Assembly (NCBI RefSeq): GCF_947494755.1 | Contig: NZ_CANLVZ010000012.1 | Span: 62,001-126,000, forward strand | DNA from: an uncultured Tateyamaria sp. | Lineage (GTDB): Bacteria; Pseudomonadota; Alphaproteobacteria; Rhodobacterales; Rhodobacteraceae | Length of the DNA: 64,000 nt | Direction: 5' to 3' | Shown: in pieces, positions 17,204 to 25,647 of the stretch | How the letters are laid out: every line of letters starts with the position of its first letter | Position numbering within the stretch: the stretch's first letter is position 1 | The notes under the pieces: model-generated | The model's database searches: none | Told to the model about the DNA's origin: nothing | Seen by the model: the letters and a program-made list of their open reading frames with translations, nothing else | Made by a program: the position numbers and the translations under genes

Positions 17204-17525
17204 ACAGTGCATCCATGATCATTGGAGTCGTAAAAGGTTTTTCGAGAATGGTGATCGGAACAACGGTTGGCCGCGCGTCGCCGACACAGATGATCTTGCC
17301 GCGCGACTGGATAATGGCGTGCTGCGTCGCTGGTTCAAGTTGAGGCATGAGGCTGCTGTTGACAAACACCGTCACCGGCCCTTTGGCCTGCAAAACCAAT
17401 GGTGTGGCGTCAGAGACCGTCGCGCATTCAGAAAGAATTGCGTCGACGTGCCCATCCTGCAAAGCACCCATGAGGTCCATTCGCACCAACGGATCGGGTT
17501 CTATAACGATAATGCTTTGAATCAC
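17154..17525 (-). CDS. Atypical receiver-domain protein lacking the phosphoacceptor Asp
   Basis: A 123-residue stand-alone protein with a receiver-like fold. The N-terminus SIIVIEPDPLVRMDL matches the first strand and acidic pocket (E9, D11), and K96 in ILEKPF matches the conserved lysine loop. The strand that should end in the phosphoacceptor Asp reads VTVFVNSS, with Asn at position 56. It is probably not phosphorylated at the canonical site and may act as a protein-protein adapter. It lies in the general stress island beside a Crp/Fnr gene. Identity as a receiver is inferred from pattern, so moderate confidence. Confidence 0.65.
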   Translation of the reverse strand: MIQSIIVIEPDPLVRMDLMGALQDGHVDAILSECATVSDATPLVLQAKGPVTVFVNSSLMPQLEPATQHAIIQSRGKIICVGDARPTVVPITILEKPFTTPMIMDALSNGAHGRPVSRPEVRT

Positions 17526-17613
17526 GCCTACGGATCCTTTGTCCTAGCGCTTCGACATTAACAATATACCCTACCCCCCCGCATTAATCTATGACATAGC
17601 AAGGAGGACAGTT

Positions 17614-18342
17614 ATGGCGACCAGATGCGACAGCTGCCCGCTGCGACAGGCTGAGATTTTCGAGAAAATGAACGGTGAGGATATTCAATTTACCCAACGA
17701 TTTAAGGTGGGTGAGCTGAGTGTCGACCCAGGCACGCCACTCCTGATGGAGGGCTCAAACAGTCCCCAACTGTTCACAGCCCTGCACGGAATGGGATTGC
17801 GTTATAAACTATTACCTAACGGAAGGCGCCAGGTCGTCAGTCTGATCTTCCCCGGTGACTTCATCGGTTTGCAGGCTGGAATCATGGGCGAAATGGGTCA
17901 TTCGGTCGAGGCGACAACCAAAATGACGCTCTGCGTTTTTGACCGCTCCGAAATCTGGTCCTTTTTCAAAGAGCGCCCCGAGCGGGCATTTTCCCTGACA
18001 TGGCTCGCCGCCGTGGAGGAGCATTTTCTGGGTGACACTTTGGCCACCCTTGGTCAGCGCACGGCCATGCAATCAATCGCTTGGGCGCTCTCGCGCGTTT
18101 TCGTGCGCGGCCAGGCGCTCGATATGGTGCACAACGGCGCGATGAAGTTCCCCTACAAGCAGCAGGACATTGCAGACGCACTCGGTCTGTCGCTTGTCCA
18201 CACAAACAAGACGCTGGCCGCGCTCAAGGCCAAACAATTGGCTCATTGGTCGGATGGCACATTGCGCATTCCTGACCTCGAGGCACTGGCAGAGGTCGGG
18301 TTACTTGATAATCTCGAACCGGCCACCAGGCCGATTATCTGA
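17614..18342 (+). CDS. Crp/Fnr family transcriptional regulator
   Basis: A 242-residue regulator. It has an N-terminal CDSCP (C5, C8), a cyclic-nucleotide-like sensor domain (FIFPGDFIGLQAGIMGEM-type loop near residue 90, here SLIFPGDFIGLQ) and a C-terminal winged helix (KFPYKQQDIADALGLSLVHTNKTLAALK, residues 173-200). Only two N-terminal cysteines are present, not the four-Cys cluster pattern of FnrL, so oxygen sensing by a 4Fe-4S cluster is not supported. AAGGAGGA precedes the ATG. Targets unknown. Confidence 0.88.
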   Translation: MATRCDSCPLRQAEIFEKMNGEDIQFTQRFKVGELSVDPGTPLLMEGSNSPQLFTALHGMGLRYKLLPNGRRQVVSLIFPGDFIGLQAGIMGEMGHSVEATTKMTLCVFDRSEIWSFFKERPERAFSLTWLAAVEEHFLGDTLATLGQRTAMQSIAWALSRVFVRGQALDMVHNGAMKFPYKQQDIADALGLSLVHTNKTLAALKAKQLAHWSDGTLRIPDLEALAEVGLLDNLEPATRPII

Positions 18343-18348
18343 TCGCCG

Positions 18349-19473
18349 CTAGAGCCTGACCCATGCCGCGTTCCGCGCGGATGAGCGCACGCACGCGTCA
18401 ACGAATGCAATCCCGCGCACCCCATCCTCAATCGAGGGGTAGATGACGTCGGCAGGGACGGGCGCACCTGTGCGGTGCGCTTCTATCACGGTGGCCGCTT
18501 CCGAATAAATGTTGGCAAACCCTTCCAGATACCCCTCCGGATGACCCGGTGGCACGCGGCTGACCCGCCCTGCTGCATCGCCCGCGCCCGACCCATTGCG
18601 TGTGATCAGCCGCTTTGGCGCGCCAAATGGCGTGTGCCACAGATAGTTCGGATCCTCCTGCGCCCATTCCAGCCCCCCCGTTTCACCATAGACCCGAAGG
18701 CGCAGCGCGTTTTCATTGCCGGGTGCGACCTGACTGCACCACAGCATACCCTTGGCCCCCCCCTCAAAGCGCAGCATGACATGTCCGTTGTCATCCACCT
18801 GCCGGCCCGGCACGAAAGCGTCGAGATCAGCCGCCAGCGCCTTGACCTGAAGCCCGGTGACGAAACAGGCAAGATTGTGAGCATGGGTGCCGATATCGCC
18901 GGTTGATCCCCCCGCACCTGACCGGGCCGGGTCCGTGCGCCATTCGGCCTGTTTGAACTCCTGATGGATGGTCAGCCAATCCTGCGGATACTCAACCTGC
19001 ACGACGCGCACCTTGCCAATCTCGCCGTTGGCAATCATCTCGCGGGCCTGGCGCACCATCGGATATCCCGTGTAATTGTGGGTCAGAACAAAGAGCGCAT
19101 CGGATTTTTCAACCGCCTTGGCGAACTTGCGGGCGTCGGCAAGGGTCGAGGTCAGCGGCTTGTCGCAAATCACATGAATGCCCCGCTTCAGAAACTCGTT
19201 GGCGGCGGCATAGTGCATATGATTGGGGGTGACGATGCTGACAGCCTCAATGCCATTCTTCAGGCGGGCCTCGCGTATGGCCATCGACTTGAAGTCGTCA
19301 TAGATGCGCTCCAAGCCAAGCGCCGCACCAGAGGCCTGCGATTTTTCCGGCGTTGACGACAGTGCGCCCGCAACCAGTTCGAACCGGTCATCAATGCGCG
19401 CCGCAATCCGGTGCACGGCACCAATAAAGGCGTCATTGCCGCCGCCCACCATTCCCAACTTGATCCGTTTCAT
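18349..19473 (-). CDS. Gfo/Idh/MocA family oxidoreductase
   Basis: A 374-residue NAD(P)-dependent sugar/polyol dehydrogenase-like enzyme. The nucleotide-binding motif is GMVGGGNDAFIG (residues 7-18), the conserved lysine motif is CDKPL near 100, and the C-terminal domain contains GDIGTHAHNLACFVTG (catalytic His region). Last gene of the LacI/dihydroxyacetone-kinase/ABC operon and paired with a TIM-barrel gene. It resembles the gene at 44.9 kb (shared VYGETGGLEWAQEDPNYL-like region), so the two are paralogues. Substrate unknown. Confidence 0.88.
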   Translation of the reverse strand: MKRIKLGMVGGGNDAFIGAVHRIAARIDDRFELVAGALSSTPEKSQASGAALGLERIYDDFKSMAIREARLKNGIEAVSIVTPNHMHYAAANEFLKRGIHVICDKPLTSTLADARKFAKAVEKSDALFVLTHNYTGYPMVRQAREMIANGEIGKVRVVQVEYPQDWLTIHQEFKQAEWRTDPARSGAGGSTGDIGTHAHNLACFVTGLQVKALAADLDAFVPGRQVDDNGHVMLRFEGGAKGMLWCSQVAPGNENALRLRVYGETGGLEWAQEDPNYLWHTPFGAPKRLITRNGSGAGDAAGRVSRVPPGHPEGYLEGFANIYSEAATVIEAHRTGAPVPADVIYPSIEDGVRGIAFVDACVRSSARNAAWVRL

Positions 19474-19504
19474 CTCACTCTCCCTGCGGCAGGCCGCGAT
19501 CCAA

Positions 19505-19540
19505 TCTTCATCTTGCCAAATAAACTCACCCCGGAGGGCC
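19505..19540 (-). repeat. Possible short dispersed element, copy 1
   Basis: On the minus strand, a core gagtttatttggcaagatg followed by aagattgg resembles a second stretch at 26638-26672 (gtattttgggcgaaagg then aaggatgg). Both lie between operon genes. Similar short elements are familiar from Rhodobacterales intergenic regions, but two copies are weak evidence. Confidence 0.3.
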
Positions 19541-19575
19541 GGTTCGCCAACTGATCCGGCATCCGGGGGACGTGC

Positions 19576-20631
19576 TTAATCGATGCCCAGCAACTTCCGG
19601 TTCGCCGCCTCGTCCGTGCCGCCATCAGCAAAGTCGTCAAAGGCGCGCTCGGTCACGCGAATGATGTGGTCACTGACAAATGCTGCCCCTTCGCGGGCAC
19701 CGTCTTCGGGATGCTTCAGACAACATTCCCATTCGACCACGGCCCATCCGTCGAAATCATTGGCCGCCATCTTTGAAAATATCGCCGCGAAATCGACCTG
19801 CCCATCGCCAAGCGAGCGGAAGCGGCCCGCGCGGTCCACCCACGGCTGATACCCCGAATAAACCCCCTGCCGCCCGGTCGGATTGAACTCCGCATCCTTG
19901 ACGTGGAACATCTTGATCCGGTCCTTGTAGATATCGATGTTATCAATGTAATCAAGGCATTGCAGCACGTAGTGGCTGGGATCATAGAGCATGTTGCAGC
20001 GCGTATGAGTGTCCACCCGCTCGAGGAACATCTCAAAGGTGACGCCGTCGTGCAGGTCCTCACCGGGGTGGATTTCATAGCAAATGTCGACGCCGTTTTC
20101 GTCCGCATGATCCAAGATAGGACGCCAGCGCGCCGCCAATTCGTCAAAGGCGGTCTCGACCAAACCCGCAGGGCGTTGCGGCCATGGATAGATATAGGGC
20201 CACGCCAGTGCGCCGGAAAAGGTCGCATGAGCGCCGATCCCCATATTGGCCGATGCGCTGATGGCCTTCATGACCTGATCGACCGCCCATTCTTGCCGTG
20301 CCTTGGGATTGCCGCGCACCGAAGGATCTGCAAAGCCGTCAAAGGCCGCGTCATAGGCCGGGTTCACCGCAACCAACTGGCCCTGCAGGTGGGTGGACAA
20401 TTCGGTGACCTCAACCCCGTTGGCGACAGCCTGCCCTTTGAAGTCGTCGCAATAATCCTTGCTGGTCGCCGCTGTGGCCAGATCGAACAATCGCCCATCC
20501 CAACTTGGCACCTGCACGCCTTTGTAACCGCAATCAGCTGCCCATTTGGTGATGGCATCCCACGAATTGAACGGCGCGTCATCGCCTGCAAACTGCGCCA
20601 GAAACAGCGCCGGCCCCTTGATGGTTTTCAT
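19576..20631 (-). CDS. Xylose-isomerase-like TIM-barrel protein (sugar phosphate isomerase/epimerase family)
   Basis: A 351-residue TIM-barrel protein. Metal-ligand-like residues appear in ICYEIHPGEDLHDG, NMLYDPSHYVLQ, MFHVKDAEFNP and VEWECCLKHPEDG. Members isomerise, epimerise or cleave keto-sugars. With the adjacent Gfo/Idh/MocA dehydrogenase it forms an oxidation plus isomerisation/lysis pair; the actual substrate is unknown. It lies 25 nt after the LacI gene and 102 nt before the oxidoreductase gene. Confidence 0.85.
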   Translation of the reverse strand: MKTIKGPALFLAQFAGDDAPFNSWDAITKWAADCGYKGVQVPSWDGRLFDLATAATSKDYCDDFKGQAVANGVEVTELSTHLQGQLVAVNPAYDAAFDGFADPSVRGNPKARQEWAVDQVMKAISASANMGIGAHATFSGALAWPYIYPWPQRPAGLVETAFDELAARWRPILDHADENGVDICYEIHPGEDLHDGVTFEMFLERVDTHTRCNMLYDPSHYVLQCLDYIDNIDIYKDRIKMFHVKDAEFNPTGRQGVYSGYQPWVDRAGRFRSLGDGQVDFAAIFSKMAANDFDGWAVVEWECCLKHPEDGAREGAAFVSDHIIRVTERAFDDFADGGTDEAANRKLLGID

Positions 20632-20656
20632 GTGTAATCCTCCCGAATTGGACCGC

Positions 20657-21709
20657 TCACAGCGGCATGTTTTCTTTCAAATAGATGTCGATGCGGATGC
20701 GTTCCTGCGCGGCGTGAATGGGCGTGCGATCCCGTTCGGCGCGCATGATGCGCACGGCACTGCGCACCAAATGCCCAGTGTCTTGGCTGATCACCGCGTC
20801 AAACAGCCCGTCTTGCAAGGCACTGCGCGACAATTGCGTCAGTTCGTGGGCGACGACGACCGGGCGGGGGGCGCTGCGCTGGCTGTTGAGAAAGCGCAGA
20901 AGGCCTTCGTTTCCGGCCGCCGACGAATAGATGCCGATGACGCCCGCATTGTCATGCAGTGCGCCGGGCATCAGGCGTGCGATCAGATCGGGGTCATCGC
21001 GGCCTTCAAGTGAAGCCAGGATGTCGAGATGCGGGAAATCGCGCCCCATCACCTCGTCAAAGCCAAGGCGGCGTTCCAGATGATCCCGCGCCAACATCGA
21101 GCCGGTCAGGACCAGAATTTTCCCACGCTGCGGCCCGACAAAGCGCCCCAACAGATGCGCGGCGGTGCGCCCCGCCGCGATATTGTCGACGCCCACATAA
21201 TGGTCGCGCCCGGAACTCGGGATATCGGCCACCAGCGACACGACCGTGACCCCATGGGCTTTGAGATGGGCAATGCTGTCGCGCACCGACGGCGTTTCCG
21301 GGCCGAAGATGGCGACCCCGTCAACGGCTGTAACGTCGATGGCCGCAATCGCATCGGCCAGCGCGACGGGATCGAACGCCGCCACCCGCACAAAGCTCAG
21401 TTGCGTGCGATCCCGCCGGATATCGTTTCCAAGCGCTTCGATTTGCGCCTCAAGCGAAGTCAGAAATTCGTTGCTGTTCGAAGGCAATATGAACACGAAC
21501 CGATAGACCCGCCCCCGCGCCAGATTGGCCGCTGCCGTGTCGCGTACGTAACCCAGTTCAGCGATCGCCTGATTGACCTTTTCGACGGTCTTTTCGCGCA
21601 CGCCGGGGCGCGCATTGAGCACACGGTCCACGGTCGCAAGGCTCACTTCGGCAACGCGGGCGATGTCGTTGACCGTGGGGGTGGAGTGGGGGGTAAGTCC
21701 TTGTTTCAT
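20657..21709 (-). CDS. LacI family transcriptional regulator
   Basis: A 350-residue regulator. The N-terminal helix-turn-helix and hinge are clear (TVNDIARVAEVSLATVDRVLNARPGVREKTVEKVNQAIAELGY, residues 11-53), followed by a periplasmic-binding-like effector domain (FVFILPSNSNEF..., GVDNIAAGRTAAHLLG). It is encoded inside the ABC/kinase operon, so it likely autoregulates it. The twin palindrome at 29117-29163 before the first gene is the probable operator. Effector unknown, perhaps the imported polyol or ketose. Confidence 0.92.
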   Translation of the reverse strand: MKQGLTPHSTPTVNDIARVAEVSLATVDRVLNARPGVREKTVEKVNQAIAELGYVRDTAAANLARGRVYRFVFILPSNSNEFLTSLEAQIEALGNDIRRDRTQLSFVRVAAFDPVALADAIAAIDVTAVDGVAIFGPETPSVRDSIAHLKAHGVTVVSLVADIPSSGRDHYVGVDNIAAGRTAAHLLGRFVGPQRGKILVLTGSMLARDHLERRLGFDEVMGRDFPHLDILASLEGRDDPDLIARLMPGALHDNAGVIGIYSSAAGNEGLLRFLNSQRSAPRPVVVAHELTQLSRSALQDGLFDAVISQDTGHLVRSAVRIMRAERDRTPIHAAQERIRIDIYLKENMPL

Positions 21710-21726
21710 CGCGCCCTTATGCGTGG

Positions 21727-23352
21727 TTACGTATGCTTGGCCAACCCTTCGAACAGGCGCGCCACCGCCTCGGCGCCGGGATCATTGTGCCCGATCAGAT
21801 TTTCAGAGGGCACATAGCTGGCGCGCCCCGCATTGGCCCGCCCCATCTGTGCCGTGGCATCCGCCCCGGCGCGGGCCGCCTTGGCGGCAGCGTCCAGCCC
21901 ATCCGGCAGCGCGTGCAGCGCCGGTTCCAGTGCGTCGATCATGGTGCGGTCGCCCTTCGTCGCGCCGCCCACCTCGGTAATCCGCTTGAGCCCCGTCAGC
22001 AGGGCCTTGGTGGTGGGTTTGCCGTTGGCGCAGGCATCACCCGTTGCCCCGAAAAAGATCGCGAGGATCACGCCCGACGAGCCGCCCATGGTCTGACTGA
22101 GTTCATTGCCCACGGCGCGGAACAGTTGCGTAGGATCAGCCAGCGGCAGGCGGTCGAGCGATCCTTTGAGCGCGCGCGATGCCGTGGCCAGCGTGCTGCC
22201 CGTGTCGCCGTCACCGGATTTGGCGTCGAGCGTGTTGAGATCGCCCTCGGCAGCGAGCAGCAGATCGCAACACTTCTCGATCAGCGCGCGGGTTTCGGGC
22301 TTGTCCGACGGTACGGGTTGGATAGGGGAAAGCCCGTCGGGCAGGGGGCGTACCGAGACCTGCGTGATGTCCGTCACACCCGGCCAGGCGGGCAGGTCCA
22401 CGGCGCGGGTCAGGTAGGGCAGGGTGGTATCATCCACTGGCAGGATCGAGACCGAAAAGCCGTGCATATCGAGCGAAGTCATCATCGGAGCAGGTCCGAT
22501 GACATGCTTGATCCCCTTCGCTTTGTCGGACGTGGCCAGCGCCTGGGCCAGAATGCTCATCTCGAGCGGGGTCGTCCCGCCGAGGTTGTTCAGGATGGCG
22601 ACATGCGCGCCCTCGCCCATGTGCCGGGCAAGCTTTTCCAGCACAAGGTCCATCGCGTGTGCGGCGTCGGTGAAGGCGACCTGCTGCACGCCCGCTTCGC
22701 CGTGAATGCCGAGGCCCAGTTCGGCCATGCCGGGGGCGATCCGGTCCTCCTTGGCCGAACCGGGCACCGTGCAGGTGTCAAGCGATGTGCCGATCGAGGC
22801 CATGTGGCTGATGGCAGTATTGGCGGCGTCGGTGATGGAGGCAAGGTCGGCACCGTCCTCGGCCATCGCTCCGGCGATCTTGTGGACGAACAGCGTGCCT
22901 GCGACTCCGCGCGCCTGCGGCAGGTCAGGCAGTGCGATGTCGTCGTCGACGACCACCATCGACACATCCAGCCCGAAGGCGCGCGCGCGCTCTGCCGCCA
23001 GCCCGTAATTCAACCGGTCGCCCGTGTAGTTCTTGACGATCAGCAGGCAGCCCGCAGGGCCGGTCACCGCGAGGATGCCCGCCAGCACCGCATCGACCGA
23101 AGGGGAGGCGAACACCTCGCCGCAGACGGCCGCCGTCAGCATCCCCTTGCCGACAAAGCCCGCGTGGGCCGGTTCGTGCCCGGACCCGCCGCCCGAGATC
23201 AGCGCGACCTGCGATTTGTCCCAATCGGCGCGGCACACGACCTTGATGTGCGGATAGCCGTCAAGCCGGGTGAGGGCTCCGCCGGATGTGGCCAAAAGCC
23301 CGTCGATGGCGTCCGTTACAAGCGTTTGTTTTGCATTGATGAATTGGGTCAT
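21727..23352 (-). CDS. ATP-dependent dihydroxyacetone-type kinase (fused DhaK-DhaL)
   Basis: A 541-residue single-chain kinase of the Citrobacter type. The DhaK half (1-330) has SGGGSGHEPAHAGFVGKGML and the substrate-binding histidine motif GLGIHGE. The DhaL half (about 355-541) has the ATP/Mg motif DAKSGDGDTGSTLATA and MGGSSGVI. It phosphorylates dihydroxyacetone or a related ketose; relatives act on erythrulose. Operon context (CUT1 importer, LacI, dehydrogenase, TIM-barrel) suggests a dedicated polyol/ketose pathway. ATG 23352 matches the family N-terminus MTQFINA. Confidence 0.92.
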   Translation of the reverse strand: MTQFINAKQTLVTDAIDGLLATSGGALTRLDGYPHIKVVCRADWDKSQVALISGGGSGHEPAHAGFVGKGMLTAAVCGEVFASPSVDAVLAGILAVTGPAGCLLIVKNYTGDRLNYGLAAERARAFGLDVSMVVVDDDIALPDLPQARGVAGTLFVHKIAGAMAEDGADLASITDAANTAISHMASIGTSLDTCTVPGSAKEDRIAPGMAELGLGIHGEAGVQQVAFTDAAHAMDLVLEKLARHMGEGAHVAILNNLGGTTPLEMSILAQALATSDKAKGIKHVIGPAPMMTSLDMHGFSVSILPVDDTTLPYLTRAVDLPAWPGVTDITQVSVRPLPDGLSPIQPVPSDKPETRALIEKCCDLLLAAEGDLNTLDAKSGDGDTGSTLATASRALKGSLDRLPLADPTQLFRAVGNELSQTMGGSSGVILAIFFGATGDACANGKPTTKALLTGLKRITEVGGATKGDRTMIDALEPALHALPDGLDAAAKAARAGADATAQMGRANAGRASYVPSENLIGHNDPGAEAVARLFEGLAKHT

Positions 23353-23368
23353 GGGCGGGCTCCTGATG

Positions 23369-24364
23369 TCAGCGGATGCGGTGGCCTTGGGCGTCAAAGC
23401 AAAGTGGGTTTTTCGGCGAAATCTTCAGCATGGTGCCGGGCGCGTAGTCCGTCGCGGGATCGGCGATGGTGGTGATCGCGTGGCCCTTGAGGGTGAGGTG
23501 CAGGCGGTTCTGATCGCCCAGATGTTCGACGCGCTGGACTTCGGCCTCCTGGCCGTCGCCTTGTGTGATGTGTTCGGGGCGCAGGCCGATTTGTGTGGTC
23601 CCGGGGGGCACACCGCCGAAGATGTCAGCGGGGAGCACGTTGATGCGCGGCAGGCCAAGGCGCGAGGCAACATAGAGCGAATTGGGGTTTTCGTAGATTT
23701 CGCGCGGCGTGCCGTATTGCACGAGCCGCCCATGATCGAGCACGCCCACATGGGTCGCCATGGTCATCGCTTCGATCTGGTCGTGGGTGACGTAAAGCAG
23801 GGTCGCGCCAAGGCTTGCGTGGATGCGCTTCAACTCGACCCGCAGATCGGTGCGCAGCTTGGCATCGAGCGAACTCAGCGGCTCGTCCATCAGGTAGATC
23901 GCCGGATCGCGTACCAGCGCCCGCCCGATGGAAACGCGCTGCATCTCGCCCCCCGACAGGGCCGTGGCCTTGTTGTCGAGCTTGTGGCTGATCTGAAGCA
24001 CGCGCGCGACCTCTTCGACCTTGCGCGTGATCTCTTCGGGTGGGGTCTTGAGGATCGGGGATTTCAGCGGAAAGGCGAGATTGTCGCGCACCGTGAGGTG
24101 CGGATAGAGCGAATATTGCTGGAATACCATCGCCACGTCGCGCTGTGCCGGCATCTCGTCCGCCACATTGCGCCCGCCGATCCAGACTTCGCCCGCATCC
24201 GCCTTTTCCAAGCCAGAGATCAGGCGCAGCGTCGTGGTCTTGCCCGCCCCGGTTGGCCCGAGCAGCACCACGAAGGCCCCATCAGGGATGGTCATCGAGA
24301 TGTCTTCGACGCCGACGTCGCGGCCAAAGGACTTGCTGAGTGATTTCAGGACAACCTCAGCCAT
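23369..24364 (-). CDS. ABC transporter ATP-binding protein, CUT1 sugar type (second ATPase)
   Basis: A 331-residue ATPase. Walker A GPTGAGKTTT (36-45), Q-loop QQYSLYPH, signature LSGGEMQRVSIGRAL, Walker B IYLMDEPLSSLDAKLR and a C-terminal TOBE-like domain (IGLRPEHI). It partners the neighbouring ATPase; two distinct ATPase genes in one importer operon resembles the glycerol-type GlpS/GlpT arrangement. The start overlaps the upstream ATPase gene by 8 nt. Confidence 0.93.
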   Translation of the reverse strand: MAEVVLKSLSKSFGRDVGVEDISMTIPDGAFVVLLGPTGAGKTTTLRLISGLEKADAGEVWIGGRNVADEMPAQRDVAMVFQQYSLYPHLTVRDNLAFPLKSPILKTPPEEITRKVEEVARVLQISHKLDNKATALSGGEMQRVSIGRALVRDPAIYLMDEPLSSLDAKLRTDLRVELKRIHASLGATLLYVTHDQIEAMTMATHVGVLDHGRLVQYGTPREIYENPNSLYVASRLGLPRINVLPADIFGGVPPGTTQIGLRPEHITQGDGQEAEVQRVEHLGDQNRLHLTLKGHAITTIADPATDYAPGTMLKISPKNPLCFDAQGHRIR

Positions 24365-25454
24365 GGGCCAGCACCTTTTCATTGAGTTCCGACCGCAGGG
24401 CCTGCCCGCTGGCCTTGTCGAAAAGTGTGATTTTCGGCCCCTCAAAGGTTAGCCCGACAGTTTCGCCCACCTTGGCAATCTGCGCGCTGTCGGTGCGCGC
24501 CTTCAGCTCTCCGTTCGGGGTGTCGAGCGTGATGATCTGGGTCGTGCCGAGATATTCGGTGGCCAGCACTTCGCCCCGATAAGCACCTGCATCCGTGAGC
24601 CTCACGTGTTCGGGCCGCACGCCAAACACCAGATCGCCGGAGGCCTCTTCCCGTTGGGTCGGCACCGCGTGGTGCTGGCCGCCCAGATCGACGGTGTCGG
24701 CACCCGGGGCGAGCGATCCACTGAAGTCGAGGAAGTTCATGGAAGGGGAGCCGATGAAATCGGCCACGAACATGGTCGCGGGCGTGTCATAGATTTCCTG
24801 CGGTGTGCCGAACTGTTCGACCACGGCGTTGTTCATCACTACAATCTTGTCGCCCATCTGCATCGCCTCAAGCTGGTCATGGGTCACATAAACGGTCGTC
24901 GCCCCCATCCGGTCGTGCAGCGCGCGTAGCTCTTCGGACATATGTTCGCGGAACTCGGCATCAAGCGCGCCGAGTGGCTCATCCATCATGAATGCTTTTG
25001 GGTCGCGCACGATGGCGCGGCCCAGGGCGACACGCTGCCGGTCCCCGCCTGACAACCCGCCGACGGGGCGGTTCAGGATGTCGCGAATGCCGAGGATGCC
25101 CGCGACCTCGTCTACCTTGGCGCGCACGTCGCGGCGCGCCATGCCTTGGCTGACCAGCGGATAGCTGAGATTCTTGCGCACGTTCATATGCGGGTAGAGG
25201 GCGAACATCTGGAACACGAAGGCGATGTCACGCTGGCTTGGAGGTTTCTGGCTGATCTCTTCTCCGTCGAGGTAAATCTCGCCCGAGGTGGGCAGTTCGA
25301 GCCCCGCAATCATCCGCAGCGTTGTCGTCTTGCCACAGCCCGAGGGGCCGAGCAGCATGAAAAACTCGCCGTCCTCGATGGTGAAGCTGCTTTCTTTGAC
25401 GGCGGTGAAATTACCGAATTCTTTGCGCACATTCTTGATGATGATCTGGGCCAT
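24357..25454 (-). CDS. ABC transporter ATP-binding protein, CUT1 sugar type (first ATPase)
   Basis: A 365-residue ATPase. Walker A GPSGCGKTTT (36-45), signature LSGGDRQRVALGRAI, Walker B AFMMDEPLGALDAEFR (Glu where most have Lys after Ala) and TOBE domain FGVRPEHV. It follows the 62-aa membrane peptide by 4 nt. Probably forms a heterodimer with the ATPase encoded next. Confidence 0.93.
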   Translation of the reverse strand: MAQIIIKNVRKEFGNFTAVKESSFTIEDGEFFMLLGPSGCGKTTTLRMIAGLELPTSGEIYLDGEEISQKPPSQRDIAFVFQMFALYPHMNVRKNLSYPLVSQGMARRDVRAKVDEVAGILGIRDILNRPVGGLSGGDRQRVALGRAIVRDPKAFMMDEPLGALDAEFREHMSEELRALHDRMGATTVYVTHDQLEAMQMGDKIVVMNNAVVEQFGTPQEIYDTPATMFVADFIGSPSMNFLDFSGSLAPGADTVDLGGQHHAVPTQREEASGDLVFGVRPEHVRLTDAGAYRGEVLATEYLGTTQIITLDTPNGELKARTDSAQIAKVGETVGLTFEGPKITLFDKASGQALRSELNEKVLAHG

Positions 25455-25458
25455 GGGG

Positions 25459-25647
25459 CTACTCTTTGAAGTGGGAGACGATGATGAACATCACGGTTCC
25501 CACCAGCGTGGTGATGAAGGAATAGGTGTAGGCCCAGAGTACAAAGGGCTGCATCAGCATGAAGACCCCGAGGCCGATGAGAATGGTTGCCACCATCTCC
25601 CACGGGCCGCGTTTGAGGGCGAGAAGGCCGGAAAAGAAGTTGCTCAT
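25459..25647 (-). CDS. Small two-helix membrane protein of the ABC operon
   Basis: A 62-residue protein (MSNFFSGLLALKRGPWEM...) with two hydrophobic helices (VATILIGLGVFMLMQPFVLWAY and SFITTLVGTVMFIIVSHF). It overlaps the permease stop by 4 nt and precedes the ATPase by 4 nt, so it is translated with the importer. I do not recognise a named family; it is not obviously the DUF2160 protein found in glycerol importer operons, though it occupies the same position. A structural or regulatory subunit of the importer is an inference. Confidence 0.75.
   Translation of the reverse strand: MSNFFSGLLALKRGPWEMVATILIGLGVFMLMQPFVLWAYTYSFITTLVGTVMFIIVSHFKE

Noticed and set aside
17614-18342. FnrL oxygen sensor
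   Set aside because: Only two N-terminal cysteines, not the four needed for an FNR iron-sulfur cluster; the real fnrL remnant is at 55950.
21733-23475. Plus-strand ORF of 580 codons
   Set aside because: Antisense to the dihydroxyacetone-type kinase, Arg/Gly/Gln-rich with no recognisable domain.
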